DNA from: Arthrobacter sp. OVS8
GTDB lineage: Bacteria; Actinomycetota; Actinomycetes; Actinomycetales; Micrococcaceae
Length of the DNA stretch: 64,000 bases
Assembly: GCA_028370155.1 (NCBI GenBank)
Contig: CP116670.1
Coordinates: 1,860,001-1,924,000, forward strand
Reading direction: 5' to 3'
Made by a program: the position numbers and the translations under genes. Every line of letters starts with the position of its first letter. Positions within the stretch are counted from its first letter, which is position 1. Shown here in pieces: positions 1-9,225 of this stretch. The notes beneath the pieces are model-generated. The model saw nothing but the letters and a program-made list of their open reading frames with translations. It was not told the DNA's origin and did no database searches.

Positions 1-222
1 CTCCTTGGTCAGCTTCACGTAGCGACCTGAATTGGCGCCAATGTCGGAGGCAGCCTGCGCGATTCCGGCCCCGGCTCCGAGGACAAACCCGAGTCTGTCA
101 GATCGGAGGTCGATCGAAAACGACAGCAGTCCCACCGAGTCGAGGAAGCTTTCGACAGCCGTCGGGTTCCCGGTAACCACCAGGCCATCGCCGTCACTGA
201 TCAGCTGAATCTCGTTGTCCAT
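1..222 (-). CDS. Unknown protein, C-terminus cut by window edge
   Basis: An open frame enters from the left edge and starts at an ATG at 222, preceded by a good ribosome-binding site (AGGAG about 7 bases upstream). The 74 visible residues begin MDNEIQLISDGDGL and continue into a small hydrophobic Gly/Ala stretch (LGAGAGIAQAA) and a basic end (GRYVKLTKE). I do not recognise a named domain. My impression is of a family of longer actinobacterial hypothetical proteins with a conserved N-terminus, but that is from memory. The strong start and natural residue order make it a real gene. It lies upstream of accessory-type genes. Confidence 0.6.
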   Translation of the reverse strand, partial: MDNEIQLISDGDGLVVTGNPTAVESFLDSVGLLSFSIDLRSDRLGFVLGAGAGIAQAASDIGANSGRYVKLTKE

Positions 223-631
223 CGTCGGCTCCTGAAGTGTGGGCAGGGAAATCGGTTCTTCTGAGTTGAGAGTGTAGCCGGGGCGGTCGCGGGGCTGGTG
301 TCGGGGTCCTCGAAGATGATGTCTCCGGCGCTCACATGAACTGACCACGTCCTGCCGTCCCCAGGAGCTCGGATCGAGGGCCGTCGAGCAGTGGCTGGGA
401 CCGGGCCGATTCGCCAACAACAGGCGGATCTTCTGATCCCGACCCCGGCTGACGGGTCACACTCCGCCAATCGGTCGCCCCAATGCGTCACACCGTTCAT
501 TGTCCGACCCGCCCACATGGTCTAGGAACTATCGGTCCTACACGTCCGGGGGAACGATGTGAACGTTTTGTTTGGCCTGTATCTTCCGGATCAGCTGAAC
601 GTCACCACCCGCGGTGCCGGCAGTCCGGGTT
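223..631. other. Intergenic region, no convincing gene
   Basis: This is the 5' side of the leftmost gene. Open frames here are short, rich in Arg/Pro/Ser and lack ribosome-binding sites, as expected for random frames in GC-rich DNA. I see no clear promoter or repeat. Confidence 0.5.
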
Positions 632-754
632 CTAGCGCGCCCATTTGGGTGTGCCCCATTCGACTTTGCCCGTGGCGAGGTAGATGCGCTCTACTACCGC
701 GATCATGCAGCCCTCGAACTCAGCCTTCGACATCTTTTGCCGCTCCGACGGCAT
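632..754 (-). CDS. Possible small protein, 40 aa
   Basis: A short minus-strand frame starts at an ATG at 754 (MPSERQKMSKAEF) and ends in EWGTPKWAR. GGGGAG lies just 3 bases before the ATG, which is closer than usual. The frame stays open upstream to 847, but that start has no ribosome-binding site. The residue mix (Lys/Glu-rich helix, then Trp-containing tail) looks more protein-like than neighbouring random frames. No family is recognised and it could be a chance frame. Confidence 0.25.
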   Translation of the reverse strand: MPSERQKMSKAEFEGCMIAVVERIYLATGKVEWGTPKWAR

Positions 755-900
755 GATCTCCCCGTATACAAGCCGCCATGCTCGTGGCCGCACACCAGGC
801 ACCGCCGCGTGGCAGCGCGTTTCGTCGTCGGTTCGGGGTTGTTTCATCGAGAGTTATGGCAGCACTTTAGGCCGTCGACCTGACAGAAAAAGCGTCTTAC

Positions 901-941
901 GGGTTACAAAAACTCCTAGTGCTTAGGACTTTTTGTAACCC
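901..941. repeat. 18-bp inverted repeat with 5-base loop
   Basis: Two 18-base arms match at 17 of 18 positions around the loop GTGCT; each arm contains TTACAAAAA. It lies about 80 bases beyond the stop of the minus-strand esterase gene. It could be that gene's terminator, although a clean T-run after the stem is missing in either direction, or it could be a protein-binding palindrome. Confidence 0.55.
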
Positions 942-1018
942 AGCCAGCGAGACGACAATCTGAGGGCTACCTGGCCCGCCCCTTCGTTACTGTGAGTTCA
1001 GCGCCGTAGTCGGGACTC

Positions 1019-2838
1019 TCACCGGGACGCGGGCGTTTTCCGGAAAGCGGATCGTGGAGCGGGATCCGTCTCGTTGGGGGTGCTAAGAAGGACGCCTGGC
1101 TCGAGGCCGTTGTCTCTCAGATACTTCAGCGCACGCTCGATGGCTTCGATCTTCCGCTTCAGCTCCTTGAGCGCCGGCGCCGATTCATCGGAGAACTCGT
1201 CCAGCCGCTCATGTTCACGCCGCACCACGATCTCGGTCTCAACCAGGAGTCTCCATACGGCCCGATCCTGCTCGAGGTGTTGCCGTTGCCGCAGAAATGC
1301 CGCAGCCAGCGGGCGCGCAACAACCGCTTCGAGGGTTTCGGCTGTAGTTCCAGAATTGGCGAGGCCGAATGCGATGCCGTCGCCACGCGCAGTGACGAGG
1401 GTTCCCGCCGTCAGCAACCCACCGAGCATACCGCCCGGACCAAAACCCGCTAGTGCACTTGTGATCACTGCCGCTCCGGCAAGACCGGCCAGGCCGCCGG
1501 TCGTTACCGCAATCGCCGCCGCGCCTGCACCCAGTGCGCCGATCCAGTTCACTCCGCGCCCGCCGCTCAGTGCCTCCTGTGCACGTTTGGCAGCGGCGAA
1601 CACGTCGGCACCGTACTGGCTTCCCAGTCCCATTTCAGCGGTGAGTTCCTTCATGGCATCCTGCCGCGCGTCCTTCGGGACGGAGATTTCAAATGGACGA
1701 ATGACGTTCTCCGCTGCGAGGATCGTCAGCAGGACCACGGCCTCGTCCTTCCCCATATGGCTGTTGGGAAGTGGCTCGGGTACAGCCGCGTGTGGATCGG
1801 AGAGATCGAAAGCGAGGCGTGCAACCGCTGACGGCATCGCTCTGCCGACGCTGGCATTCCGTGTCCTAATGTCGTCGACGACGGCCGCTTGCACTTGACG
1901 CAGCGCGCCGGCGAAACGATCCTGCTGGTCGCCTTGCAGGCGCATCTTCATCAAGTGCGCGTACCTCAGCGCGAGAAGAGCGAAGATTTCTGGGTCGTCC
2001 AAGGGGATGTCGAGACCCTTGTTGATGCCCGCGAGCTCCTTCGATCTGGACCCGAAGAGCGCGAAGCCGATGGCCGCGGCCACGCTCTCATCGCTGAGAT
2101 ACTCCACCGCGTCGTGGACGTGGCGGCTCACCCTCGTCTGGATACGAAAATCGATCATCCAAGGGAAGGCAGATGACACACCCCGGTGTGCAGCCACGGG
2201 GTCGTGGACATTCCAGAAATTTACCCACCAGGCCAGGTTTGTCGGCGGCTCCTTCAAAGTCTCCCGCAATTTGTCGACGTCGAAATTGCCGTTCGCCAAG
2301 GGGCTCCCGATAGTCACCATGCCGGCGACATCGAGGCCGGCAAGCGCCGCACGAGGTCGGCGGCGATCACGGAGCCGAGGCTATGGCCGACGACTACTAG
2401 CTGCCCAGCCTCGGGGAGCGACTTGAGGACGCGGTTTAGGACTTGAGCGCGAATGTGAAGATCGTTCATGTAGTTCCGCGCCTGTATGAAGGGAGGCAGG
2501 CCAACAGCAAGATTGATGACTGCGTCTCCACCCAGCCGACCATTACCCCGATCATGACGTCCCAGTCTGAATTCGACGGCCCCGATGCGCCGCTCGAAGT
2601 CTCTGCGGTTCTTCTTCGCCGCCTCGCGCGGAGGCTGCTTGATCGTCAAGCCTGGCAGCGGAAAGTTGTCGTCGGAATTGACTAGCGAATGCGGGTACTT
2701 GGGTGCGATCACTTGCACCGTGTCCAGATCAGGGTAGCCAAGCCGGACCAGGCTCTCTGTGAGCCGGAGTCTCCATTTGTCATCTTGGTCGCCGTCTCCA
2801 ACGCCGTGCAAGAACAGCAAGATCGGTTTATTCGACAA
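1019..2838 (-). CDS. Serine esterase/lipase-like protein with C-terminal membrane segment (frameshifted)
   Basis: An alpha/beta hydrolase that reads through one frameshift near 2330. The first part starts at a TTG at 2838, with GGAG seven bases upstream, as SNKPILLFLHGVGDGD, and carries the nucleophile elbow GHSLGS. The second part resumes with GLDVAGMVTIGSPLAN, the strand that normally follows in this fold. After the hydrolase domain come about 150 mostly helical residues, then a Gly/Ala-rich hydrophobic segment (GALGAGAAAIAVTTGGLAGL onwards, roughly 60 residues) able to form a membrane hairpin, then a charged coiled-coil-like tail (ALKELKRKIEAIERALKYL). The whole is about 605 codons, longer than a simple esterase. 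Another frame upstream (to 3044) looks partly protein-like and could be an N-terminal extension across a T6 run. Substrate unknown. Confidence 0.7.
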
Positions 2839-3079
2839 AAAATAGCTCCATTCGTAGCCCCCAGGGCATCCAAGGCTGAATGTCCAAGCTTCTTGGCAAG
2901 AATAGCTTTCAACTCGGAACTAATTGAGGCAGACGTCCGGGGTGTCGGTGAGTCGACGCAGAGCCGTAACGCGAATAGTGGGAATTCGACCGGGGCGGCG
3001 AGGCCCATAACTATTTCTCGAACCTGCTGATCGAACCGGCGCATTCACCGTCAGCTATGAGCACACCGAAGCAGCCTTC

Positions 3080-3157
3080 GACGAAACTGATCGGGTACGC
3101 ACGGCGGTCACGGCGACAGGCAGCTTCTTCTACGAAAGCAGCGCTCCGGGTGCCCGA
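3080..3157 (+). pseudogene. Fragment of the lacI gene at 11105
   Basis: Plus-strand codons here read DETDRVRTAV directly followed by TATGSFFYESSAPG. These match two separate parts of the LacI protein encoded at 11105-12112: DETRERVETAV in the N-terminal part and TATGSFFYESGAPG near residue 215. The DNA identity is visible (for example GGCAGCTTCTTCTACGAAAG in both). This is a remnant with a large internal deletion, without start or stop, and not a gene. Confidence 0.7.
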
Positions 3158-3277
3158 CGAGTGAGGAGCGGCCGAACTGGCCGATTATATGGTCAGCATG
3201 GCCAGCTCGGCAAAGCATTGCGAAGGGCGCGCCCTCCGCATGCACCGAACCCGGGATGCGGGTTCACAGCACCTGAT

Positions 3278-4685
3278 TCAGTCGACGAGCACCGGCTCCT
3301 TGGCGCGCTCCGAGGATTCCTCAATCGGCGCATCCTTCTTGTTCCGCTGGTTCATCCAGCAACCCACCGCCAGGAGCGCCACGAGGGCGAAAGTGCTCAG
3401 GAGCTGGGGACGGGAATCCTCGCCGATGAAGCCCACCGTGAAGATCGCCGCGAGAATCACCAGACCAAACACCGTGAGCCCGGGGAAGCCGGGCATCCGC
3501 AGGGGCAGCTCCGTGCCGTCGCGGTCGGCGCGGAGGCGCAGTGCCAGCTGGGCCAGCAGTGCGGACGTCCACACCAGCAGGCAGGTCGAGCCCACAATGT
3601 TGAGCAGGACGGGAAGGACCATCTCTGGGAAGGCCAGCTCCAGCACCACCGTGACAACGCCGAAGGCGACGCTGGCCAGGACGGCGGCCACCGGGACCCG
3701 GGCCTTGGACACCGAGGCAAGCAGGCGCGGTGCCTCCCCGCTCCGCGAGGGAGTACGCCATCCGTGACGCACCGTAGAGGTTGGCGTTCAGCGCCGAGAG
3801 CAGCGCTGCGACGGCCACCAGGGTGATGGCGGTGGCTGCGCCGGGCATGCCGGCGGCCTCCAGCACGGCGGCGAACGGGCTCTTCAGCCCGTCCGATCCC
3901 ACGGGAACCACGGCCGCGATAATGAAGATCGCGCCGATGTAGAAGACCAGGATGCGCCACAGGACGGTGCGGACTGCCGTCTTCACGCTGCGGGCAGGCT
4001 CGGCGGTCTCAGCTGCGGCGACGGAGACGATCTCGGTGCCGCCGAACGCGAACGCCACCACGAACAGCGCCGTCGCAATCCCGGCAAAGCCGCTGGGCGC
4101 GAACCCTCGCCCATGAAGTTGGACAGGCCCGGCGACTGCACGCCCGGCAGCCAGCCGAACAGCAGCGCAAAGCCCACCAGGAGGAACCCGACAATTGCTG
4201 CCACCTTGAGCAGCGCAAACCAGAACTCGAATTCGCCGAAGTTCTTGACGCTGGTGAGGTTCACGGCGGTGAGCACCACGATGAACACAAAAGCCATCAG
4301 CCACACTGGCAGGGCGGGGAAGATGGTGGCCAGCAGACCTGCGGCACCGAGCGCCTCGGCCGCGATGACCACCACCAGCTGCACCCACCACAGCCAGCCC
4401 ACCGTGGCGCCGCCACCGGCCCGTACGCCTTCGCGGTGTAGACGGAAAAGGCGCCGCTGTCCGGGTTGGCGGCGGCCATCTCACCGAGCGCCCACATCAC
4501 CAGGATGATCAGCGTGCCGGCGACGAGGTAAGAGATCAGCACGGCCGGGCCGGCAGCCTGGATGCCGGCGCCGGAGCCGATGAAAGGCCGGCGCCGATGG
4601 CGCTTCCGAGGCCCATCATGGTGAGCTGGCGGGGTTTAAGTGCGGCGCCCAGTGCGCGGCCAGACGTCTTTGTCTGTTGTTCCAT
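3278..4685 (-). CDS. APC-family amino acid permease (several frameshifts)
   Basis: A 12-TM amino acid transporter in about 470 codons, broken into five frame segments. The start is the ATG at 4685 (MEQQTKTSGRALGAALKPRQ). The first segment ends at GSAIGAGL; FIGSGAGIQAAGP, the family's signature, continues in another frame. Further shifts fall after AKAYGPV, after NFMGEG and after MAYSLAERG. Later segments read GGTEIVSVAAAETAEPARSV and LNANLYGASRMAYSL, typical of the AnsP/GabP/AroP type of H+-coupled permease. The stop is at 3278. It lies downstream of and co-directional with the aminotransferase, 55 bases apart, so probably the same operon. Substrate is likely an amino acid handled by that enzyme. 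All breaks are small indels, so sequence error is likely. Confidence 0.85.
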
Positions 4686-4740
4686 GGGGAGTAGTCCTCT
4701 GGTTGTTGGTGGAACGAATGAAGAGAAAGGTCAGTGGGTT

Positions 4741-5838
4741 CTAGGCAGCGTGGGCTTCCAGAAGCCGGAGCACGCGGTCGTTGGAGGCGGCATCGGCCAC
4801 GGTGATCCGGACGCCGTCGCCCTGGTAGCTGCGGACCAGGATGTCTGCGCTGTCGAACGCTTCCACCAGCCTGGCCCGGAGGTTTTCATCGGCGCGGATC
4901 CACAGGAAATTGCCCTGGCTGGGCTGCAGTTTCCAGCCCTGCGCCTCCAGCTGCGCGGCCATCCGGGCGCGCTCCTTCTTGACGGCGGCCACCCGCGATT
5001 CCATCTCGTCCCCGGCGTCCAGCGACGCGATGGCCGCTTTCTGGGCCAGCGCGCTCACGGAAAAGGGCAGGGCGGTGCGGCGCAGTCCCTCTGCGATGGC
5101 CGGCGCCGCCACGGCGTAGCCCACGCGCAGGCCGGCCAGTCCGTAGGCCTTCGAGAAGGTGCGCAGGATGCACACGTTCGGGTACCGGCGGTAGAGCGCC
5201 AGGGAATCGGGGCCGCTGCCCGCCTCGGCGTACTCCACGTAGGCCTCGTCCACCACCACCAGGATGTCGGAACGGACGGACTGCAGGAAGGCCTCGATGC
5301 GGTCGTGGCTGATCGGCACGCCCGTGGGGTTGTTCGGGGTGCAGAGCAGGATCACCTTGGTGCGGCCGGTGACGGCCGCGGCCATCGCCTCGAGGTCGTG
5401 GCCCTCGGCGCCGTCCAGCGGAATGCGGACCGGCCGGGCCCCGGCCAGCTCCACCAGGATGGGATACGCCTCGAAGGAGCGCCAGGCGAAGATCACTTCA
5501 TCGCCGGCGTCGCACAGTCCGGTGATGATCTGCTGGAGGACCCCCACACTGCCGGGCCCCACCGCGACCTCCCCGGCGGTGACGCCCAGGTGCCGGGCCA
5601 GCCGTTCGCGGAGTTCGACGGCGGCGCTGTCCGGGTAGCGGTTCATGGTGCCGGCCGCTTCGGTCACTGCGGCAGCGGCCGCAGGCAGCGGCTGGTAGTG
5701 GCTTTCGTTGCTGGCGAGGGCTGCAATGTCCAGGCCGGCACCCCGCCGTCCCGGGACGTAGGACGGAAGTCCGGCCACAGCGCCACGAAGGGTGGGAAGT
5801 GCAGTGTCCGGGGCGGTGAGGAGCTGATCAGAGGTCAT
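4741..5838 (-). CDS. HisC-like / aromatic aminotransferase (fold type I PLP enzyme)
   Basis: An intact 365-residue class I/II aminotransferase of the HisC/Pat group, transferring an amino group between histidinol-phosphate or aromatic amino acids and 2-oxoglutarate. Landmarks in order: ASNESHYQPLP near residue 42, the glycine-containing cofactor loop GPGSVGVLQQ, CTPNNPTG, VDEAYVEY, and the Schiff-base lysine in FSKAYGLAGLRVGY. The C-terminal RITV motif is present. It is read divergently from the Lrp-type regulator and is followed by an amino acid permease. This context argues for amino acid catabolism or interconversion, with an aromatic substrate likely, rather than for the histidine operon, none of which is visible nearby. 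Confidence 0.85.
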   Translation of the reverse strand: MTSDQLLTAPDTALPTLRGAVAGLPSYVPGRRGAGLDIAALASNESHYQPLPAAAAAVTEAAGTMNRYPDSAAVELRERLARHLGVTAGEVAVGPGSVGVLQQIITGLCDAGDEVIFAWRSFEAYPILVELAGARPVRIPLDGAEGHDLEAMAAAVTGRTKVILLCTPNNPTGVPISHDRIEAFLQSVRSDILVVVDEAYVEYAEAGSGPDSLALYRRYPNVCILRTFSKAYGLAGLRVGYAVAAPAIAEGLRRTALPFSVSALAQKAAIASLDAGDEMESRVAAVKKERARMAAQLEAQGWKLQPSQGNFLWIRADENLRARLVEAFDSADILVRSYQGDGVRITVADAASNDRVLRLLEAHAA

Positions 5839-5852
5839 GAGGACTGATCATG

Positions 5853-5872
5853 ATTGTGACCCGCCACACAAT
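5853..5872. promoter_or_regulatory. Candidate Lrp-type operator
   Basis: ATTGTG and CACAAT form a perfect inverted repeat with an 8-base spacer in the 93-base gap between the divergent aminotransferase and Lrp genes. It lies just upstream of the aminotransferase start. Position and symmetry fit a regulator site; binding is inferred. Confidence 0.4.
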
Positions 5873-5931
5873 GCAAGATACCCTCATCCCATTGGGACTT
5901 CTGCTCAACTCCTACAGTTTGCGGTGAAAAT

Positions 5932-6435
5932 ATGACCAACCCAACCCCTCGCACCCTGGATTCCCTCGACGGCAGGATCATCCTGGCCATGGACAAGGAT
6001 CCCGAAGCCAGCGCCCTGGCACTCTCGCGGACGCTCGGCGTCGCGCGAAACACTGTCCATGCCCGGCTGGCGCGGCTGGAGCGCAGCGGCGCCCTCCGGT
6101 CCTTCAGCCGCAGGCTGGACCCCGCCGCGCTGGGCTATGAGCTCATGGCCTTCCTTTCGCTGTCCATCAGCCAGACGCGGACCGGGGCCGTGGAGGACGG
6201 GCTCGCCGCGATCCCGGAGGTCATCGAGGTGCACGCCACCACCGGGGACGCGGACCTCATGGCCAAGGTGGTGGCCCGCGGCACGGCCGACCTCTACCGC
6301 ATCACCAACCAGATCCTGGAAATCGACGGCATCCAGCGGACCAGCACCGCCATTTCCGTCCTGGAACTCATGCCGCCGCGCTACGACGGCCTCCTGGCCC
6401 GGCTTTCGGAGCAGGAATCCCGCCCCTCCGCCTGA
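5932..6435 (+). CDS. Lrp/AsnC-family transcriptional regulator
   Basis: A 167-residue feast/famine regulator, the usual length. An N-terminal winged helix occupies about residues 10-60 (LDGRIILAMDKDPEASALAL, recognition helix RNTVHARLARLERSG). It is followed by a C-terminal RAM ligand-binding domain with AIPEVIEVHATTGDADLMAK. The start is the ATG at 5932; an in-frame stop lies close upstream. It is divergent from the aminotransferase-permease pair and 120 bases ahead of the ThDP enzyme. It probably controls both in response to an amino acid. Confidence 0.9.
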   Translation: MTNPTPRTLDSLDGRIILAMDKDPEASALALSRTLGVARNTVHARLARLERSGALRSFSRRLDPAALGYELMAFLSLSISQTRTGAVEDGLAAIPEVIEVHATTGDADLMAKVVARGTADLYRITNQILEIDGIQRTSTAISVLELMPPRYDGLLARLSEQESRPSA

Positions 6436-6554
6436 TGCGTGTGACCGGAGCTACATGTGGGCAGATTTTCACTCTGAACGCCTTCCGACTGCCAAAAATC
6501 CCGACCAACAACAGGGCTCTTGCCGATTCGTGATGCAGCACACACAATTTCTGC

Positions 6555-8224
6555 ATGACTTCACTCACCGTTTCCGGCCGCGTGGCACAGGTTCTCAGAA
6601 GCTACCTCACCGATCTCTTCGGCGTTATGGGCAACGGAAACGTCCACTTCCTGGACGCCGCCGAGAAGCTGGGCCTCCGCTTCTCCCCGTCCGGCATGAA
6701 GGCGCCGCCATCGCCGCAGCCGACGCCTACTACCGGACGTCGGGCCGTCTCGCCGCGGGCACCACCACCTACGGCCCCGGCTACACCAACGCGCTCACCG
6801 CCCTGGCCGAAGCGGTCCAGGCGCAAATCCCCGTCGTGCTGGTCACCGGGGACGCTCCCACCAGCGGCGCCCGCCCCAGGACGTGGACCAGGCAGCCATC
6901 GCCGCGGGCCTCGGCGCCGCCACCTTCACCGTCACCCGCGACGCCGCGGGCTCCATCACGCAGCAGGCGGTGGAGTACGCACTCACCAAGCGCACCGCCG
7001 TCGTGATTGCCATCCCCTACGACCTCGCGGCACTCGAGGCTGCGGACGAAGAGCTTCCCGCGCCGCTGGCACCCGCGCTGAGTGACGACGCCGACGGCGG
7101 CCTCGGGCAGGTAGCCCGCCTGCTCGCCGGGGCGCAGCGGCCGCTGATCCTGGCCGGCCGCGGCGCGCACCTCGCCGGCGCCGGCCCGGAGCTCCGGGAT
7201 CTCGCCGACCGCCTGGGCGCGCTGACCGCCGGAACCGCGCTGGCGCTCAACCTCCTCCAGGGCGACGGGTATCTCGGCGTCGCGGGCGGCTTCGGCACTG
7301 ACACCGCTGCCGGGCTCATGGGTGAGGCCGATGTGATCCTGGTGGCCGGGGCGAGCCTAAGCCCCTTCACCATGCGGTTCGGGCACCTGCTCGCCCCGGA
7401 CAGCACGGTGATCCAGATCGACGCCGCCCTGCAGCCGACGCACCCCGGGTGGACACGTTCGTCAGCGCGGACGTGAAGTCTGCAGCGGCACGCCTCCTCA
7501 CTCTCCTGGATGGCCCGGCCTCGCCGGCCGCCAGCCCCGCAGGAGCCTGGCGCGCGGAGGCCCGCAAACGCCTGGCCGAAGGACCGGCCCACCACCCAGG
7601 TTCCGCGGAGACGCCGGACGGTCGGCTGGACCCGCGCTCTCTCGCTAAGGCACTGGACGCGGTGTTGCCGGAGCGTCGCACCGTGGTCCAGGATGGAGGG
7701 CACTTCGTCGGCTGGGCACCCATGTACTGGCGCATCCCCGGCCACAGGACCTGGTCATGGTGGGGACCGCCTACCAGACCATCGGGCTGGGCCTTGCCAG
7801 CGCCGTCGGGGCAGCCCGTGCGGTGGAGGACGGCCGCACCCTGGTGCTGGCCTCCGGCGACGGCGGTTTCCTGATGGGCCTGTCCGACCTCGAATCGCTG
7901 ATCGGCGCGGCCAGCAGCGCCGTCGTCGTGATCTACAACGATGCCGCCTACGGAGCCGAAATCCACCAGTACGGGTCCCAGGGCCTGACCGAGAAGCCCA
8001 TGCTGATCCCCGAGGTGGACTTCAGCGGCGTCGCCCGCGCGCTGGGTGCCGAAGCGGCGATCATCCGCTCGCTGGAGGACCTTGCCGCGCTCACCGACTG
8101 GATCGACGCCGGCGCCAGGGGAACCTTCGTGGCCGACTGCCGGATCACCTCCAGCGTCCGGGCCCCGTGGCTGAGCGAGTGGATGGCGGCCTCGCAGGCC
8201 GCGAAGGCAGCGGTGGCCGGCTAA
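6555..8224 (+). CDS. Thiamine-diphosphate-dependent enzyme, acetolactate synthase-like (several frameshifts)
   Basis: A three-domain ThDP enzyme of about 556 codons, split by at least four frameshifts. From the ATG at 6555 the PYR domain begins SLTVSGRVAQVLRSYLTDLF and continues in other frames through HEGAAIAAADAYYR, with the conserved catalytic-type glutamate, and GPGYTNALTALAEA. The middle domain includes RPLILAGRGAHLAGAGPEL. The cofactor domain has the GDGGFLMGLSDLES motif with downstream YNDAAYGAEIHQYG. Family members include acetolactate synthase, IolD and 2-oxo-acid decarboxylases. The neighbouring aminotransferase, permease and Lrp gene suggest a 2-oxo-acid decarboxylase in amino acid catabolism, which is inference only. 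The stop is the TAA at 8222. Confidence 0.8.
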
Positions 8225-8297
8225 CGGAATTCGTCCATCAACGTCCACCGCTGCCGCCCGGCGGGATAGTCCAATCCCTAACCGCGGGCGCGAGCAC

Positions 8298-8474
8298 ATG
8301 AGCGCGCTAGAGGAGACCGCTCTGGCACCGGCCGCATACCGGGAATCCGCCGTGATCTATCAGGTCTACCCGAGGTCCTTCGCGGACGGGGACGGCGACG
8401 GCGACCTCGCACTTCCCCTAGAACAGGACAGCTGATTACAACCGAACAATGCGGCTTGGGTGCTGCGAGGCTGA
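8298..8474 (+). pseudogene. GH13 remnant: N-terminus joined to C-terminus
   Basis: An ATG at 8298 opens a 45-codon frame whose segment AVIYQVYPRSFADGDGDG is identical to the N-terminus of the GH13 enzyme at 15674. Just after its stop, 8439-8474 reads QPNNAAWVLRG-stop, matching the GH13 C-terminus QPDNAVWVLRD-stop. About 500 codons between them are missing. It is a deleted copy of the alpha-glucosidase gene; any translated peptide would be non-functional. Confidence 0.8.
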
Positions 8475-8550
8475 GGCTTCGCATTTTGGGGTCGTTCACA
8501 TTTCCCTCCATGGAGGGGACAGCCTCTTCGTTCCCGAGGTAAAATCCTAT

Positions 8551-9225
8551 CTAGGGACGGTCTCCGGCTCTTCCAGACAAGGATTCCATTGCCTGTCTCA
8601 ACGCCACTAGCATCCAATCCGGATCCAATTCCGCCCGCTCCCCCGCCGGCATCTCACCTGCGGCCCCGGGGAGGAATACTTTCGGTCCCGGCCCGCCGAC
8701 ATCTTTCGCGATCACCAACGTTGCAGTTGGAAAGCGCTCGACCGTGGTGCAGTGCACAGCCCTTGGTCGCAGCTCATAGATGTCTCCTTGTCGGACCGCC
8801 CTTACCTCTCGTTCGTCGAGAGACCATCTGCCGTCCAACTGAACAGTGGTATTTCCGTCGGTTCCATACTCGATCTGATAAGCACCAAATTGCCCTGAAG
8901 GATCCTGTCTCGGTTCCAGATAGGTGTCAATCAGCCCTCCCGTGAGGACGGCACTGCGGAGATCCCACGTGTGATCGTGAAGGCTGCCGAGATCGTCCGC
9001 CCATGCTGCGGTCTCCATTGTCCATAAATGCAGCCGAGTTCGAAATGAGCCACCTACGATTTCGGTCAGTTCTAAATGAGCAAATCCGAGAGGATGCTGT
9101 GTAGCAGCCACTATGGGGAGCGCGTGTGTCATCTCCTCAAGGATTCCTCTGGCCAACGCGCTGTCGATTCCGACGCCGTCTAGGATGTTCTCGACTCCCG
9201 ACGCCGTGAAATTAAACCCTGTCAC
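8551..9225 (-). CDS. Cupin-fold protein of unknown function
   Basis: A 224-residue protein with two cupin motifs. The first has LHDHTWDLRSAVLTGG (HxH metal ligands, glycines after). The second is GDIYELRPRAVHCTTV, with the third histidine. This pattern fits a small metal-binding cupin distantly like cysteine dioxygenases; no specific reaction can be given. The GTG at 9225 is chosen because AGAAAGG-type spacing precedes it and because the frame further upstream lies inside the preceding gene, whose stop it overlaps by 14 bases. The overlap indicates translational coupling with the two-TM protein. The product has no signal peptide. Confidence 0.6.
   Translation of the reverse strand: MTGFNFTASGVENILDGVGIDSALARGILEEMTHALPIVAATQHPLGFAHLELTEIVGGSFRTRLHLWTMETAAWADDLGSLHDHTWDLRSAVLTGGLIDTYLEPRQDPSGQFGAYQIEYGTDGNTTVQLDGRWSLDEREVRAVRQGDIYELRPRAVHCTTVERFPTATLVIAKDVGGPGPKVFLPGAAGEMPAGERAELDPDWMLVALRQAMESLSGRAGDRP

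Noticed and set aside
2709-3044. Separate small gene upstream of the esterase
   Set aside because: It looks partly protein-like but overlaps the well-supported esterase start in another frame. It could only be an N-terminal extension if a T-run near 2840 is miscounted.
4597-5847. 416-codon plus-strand open frame
   Set aside because: Antisense of the intact aminotransferase.
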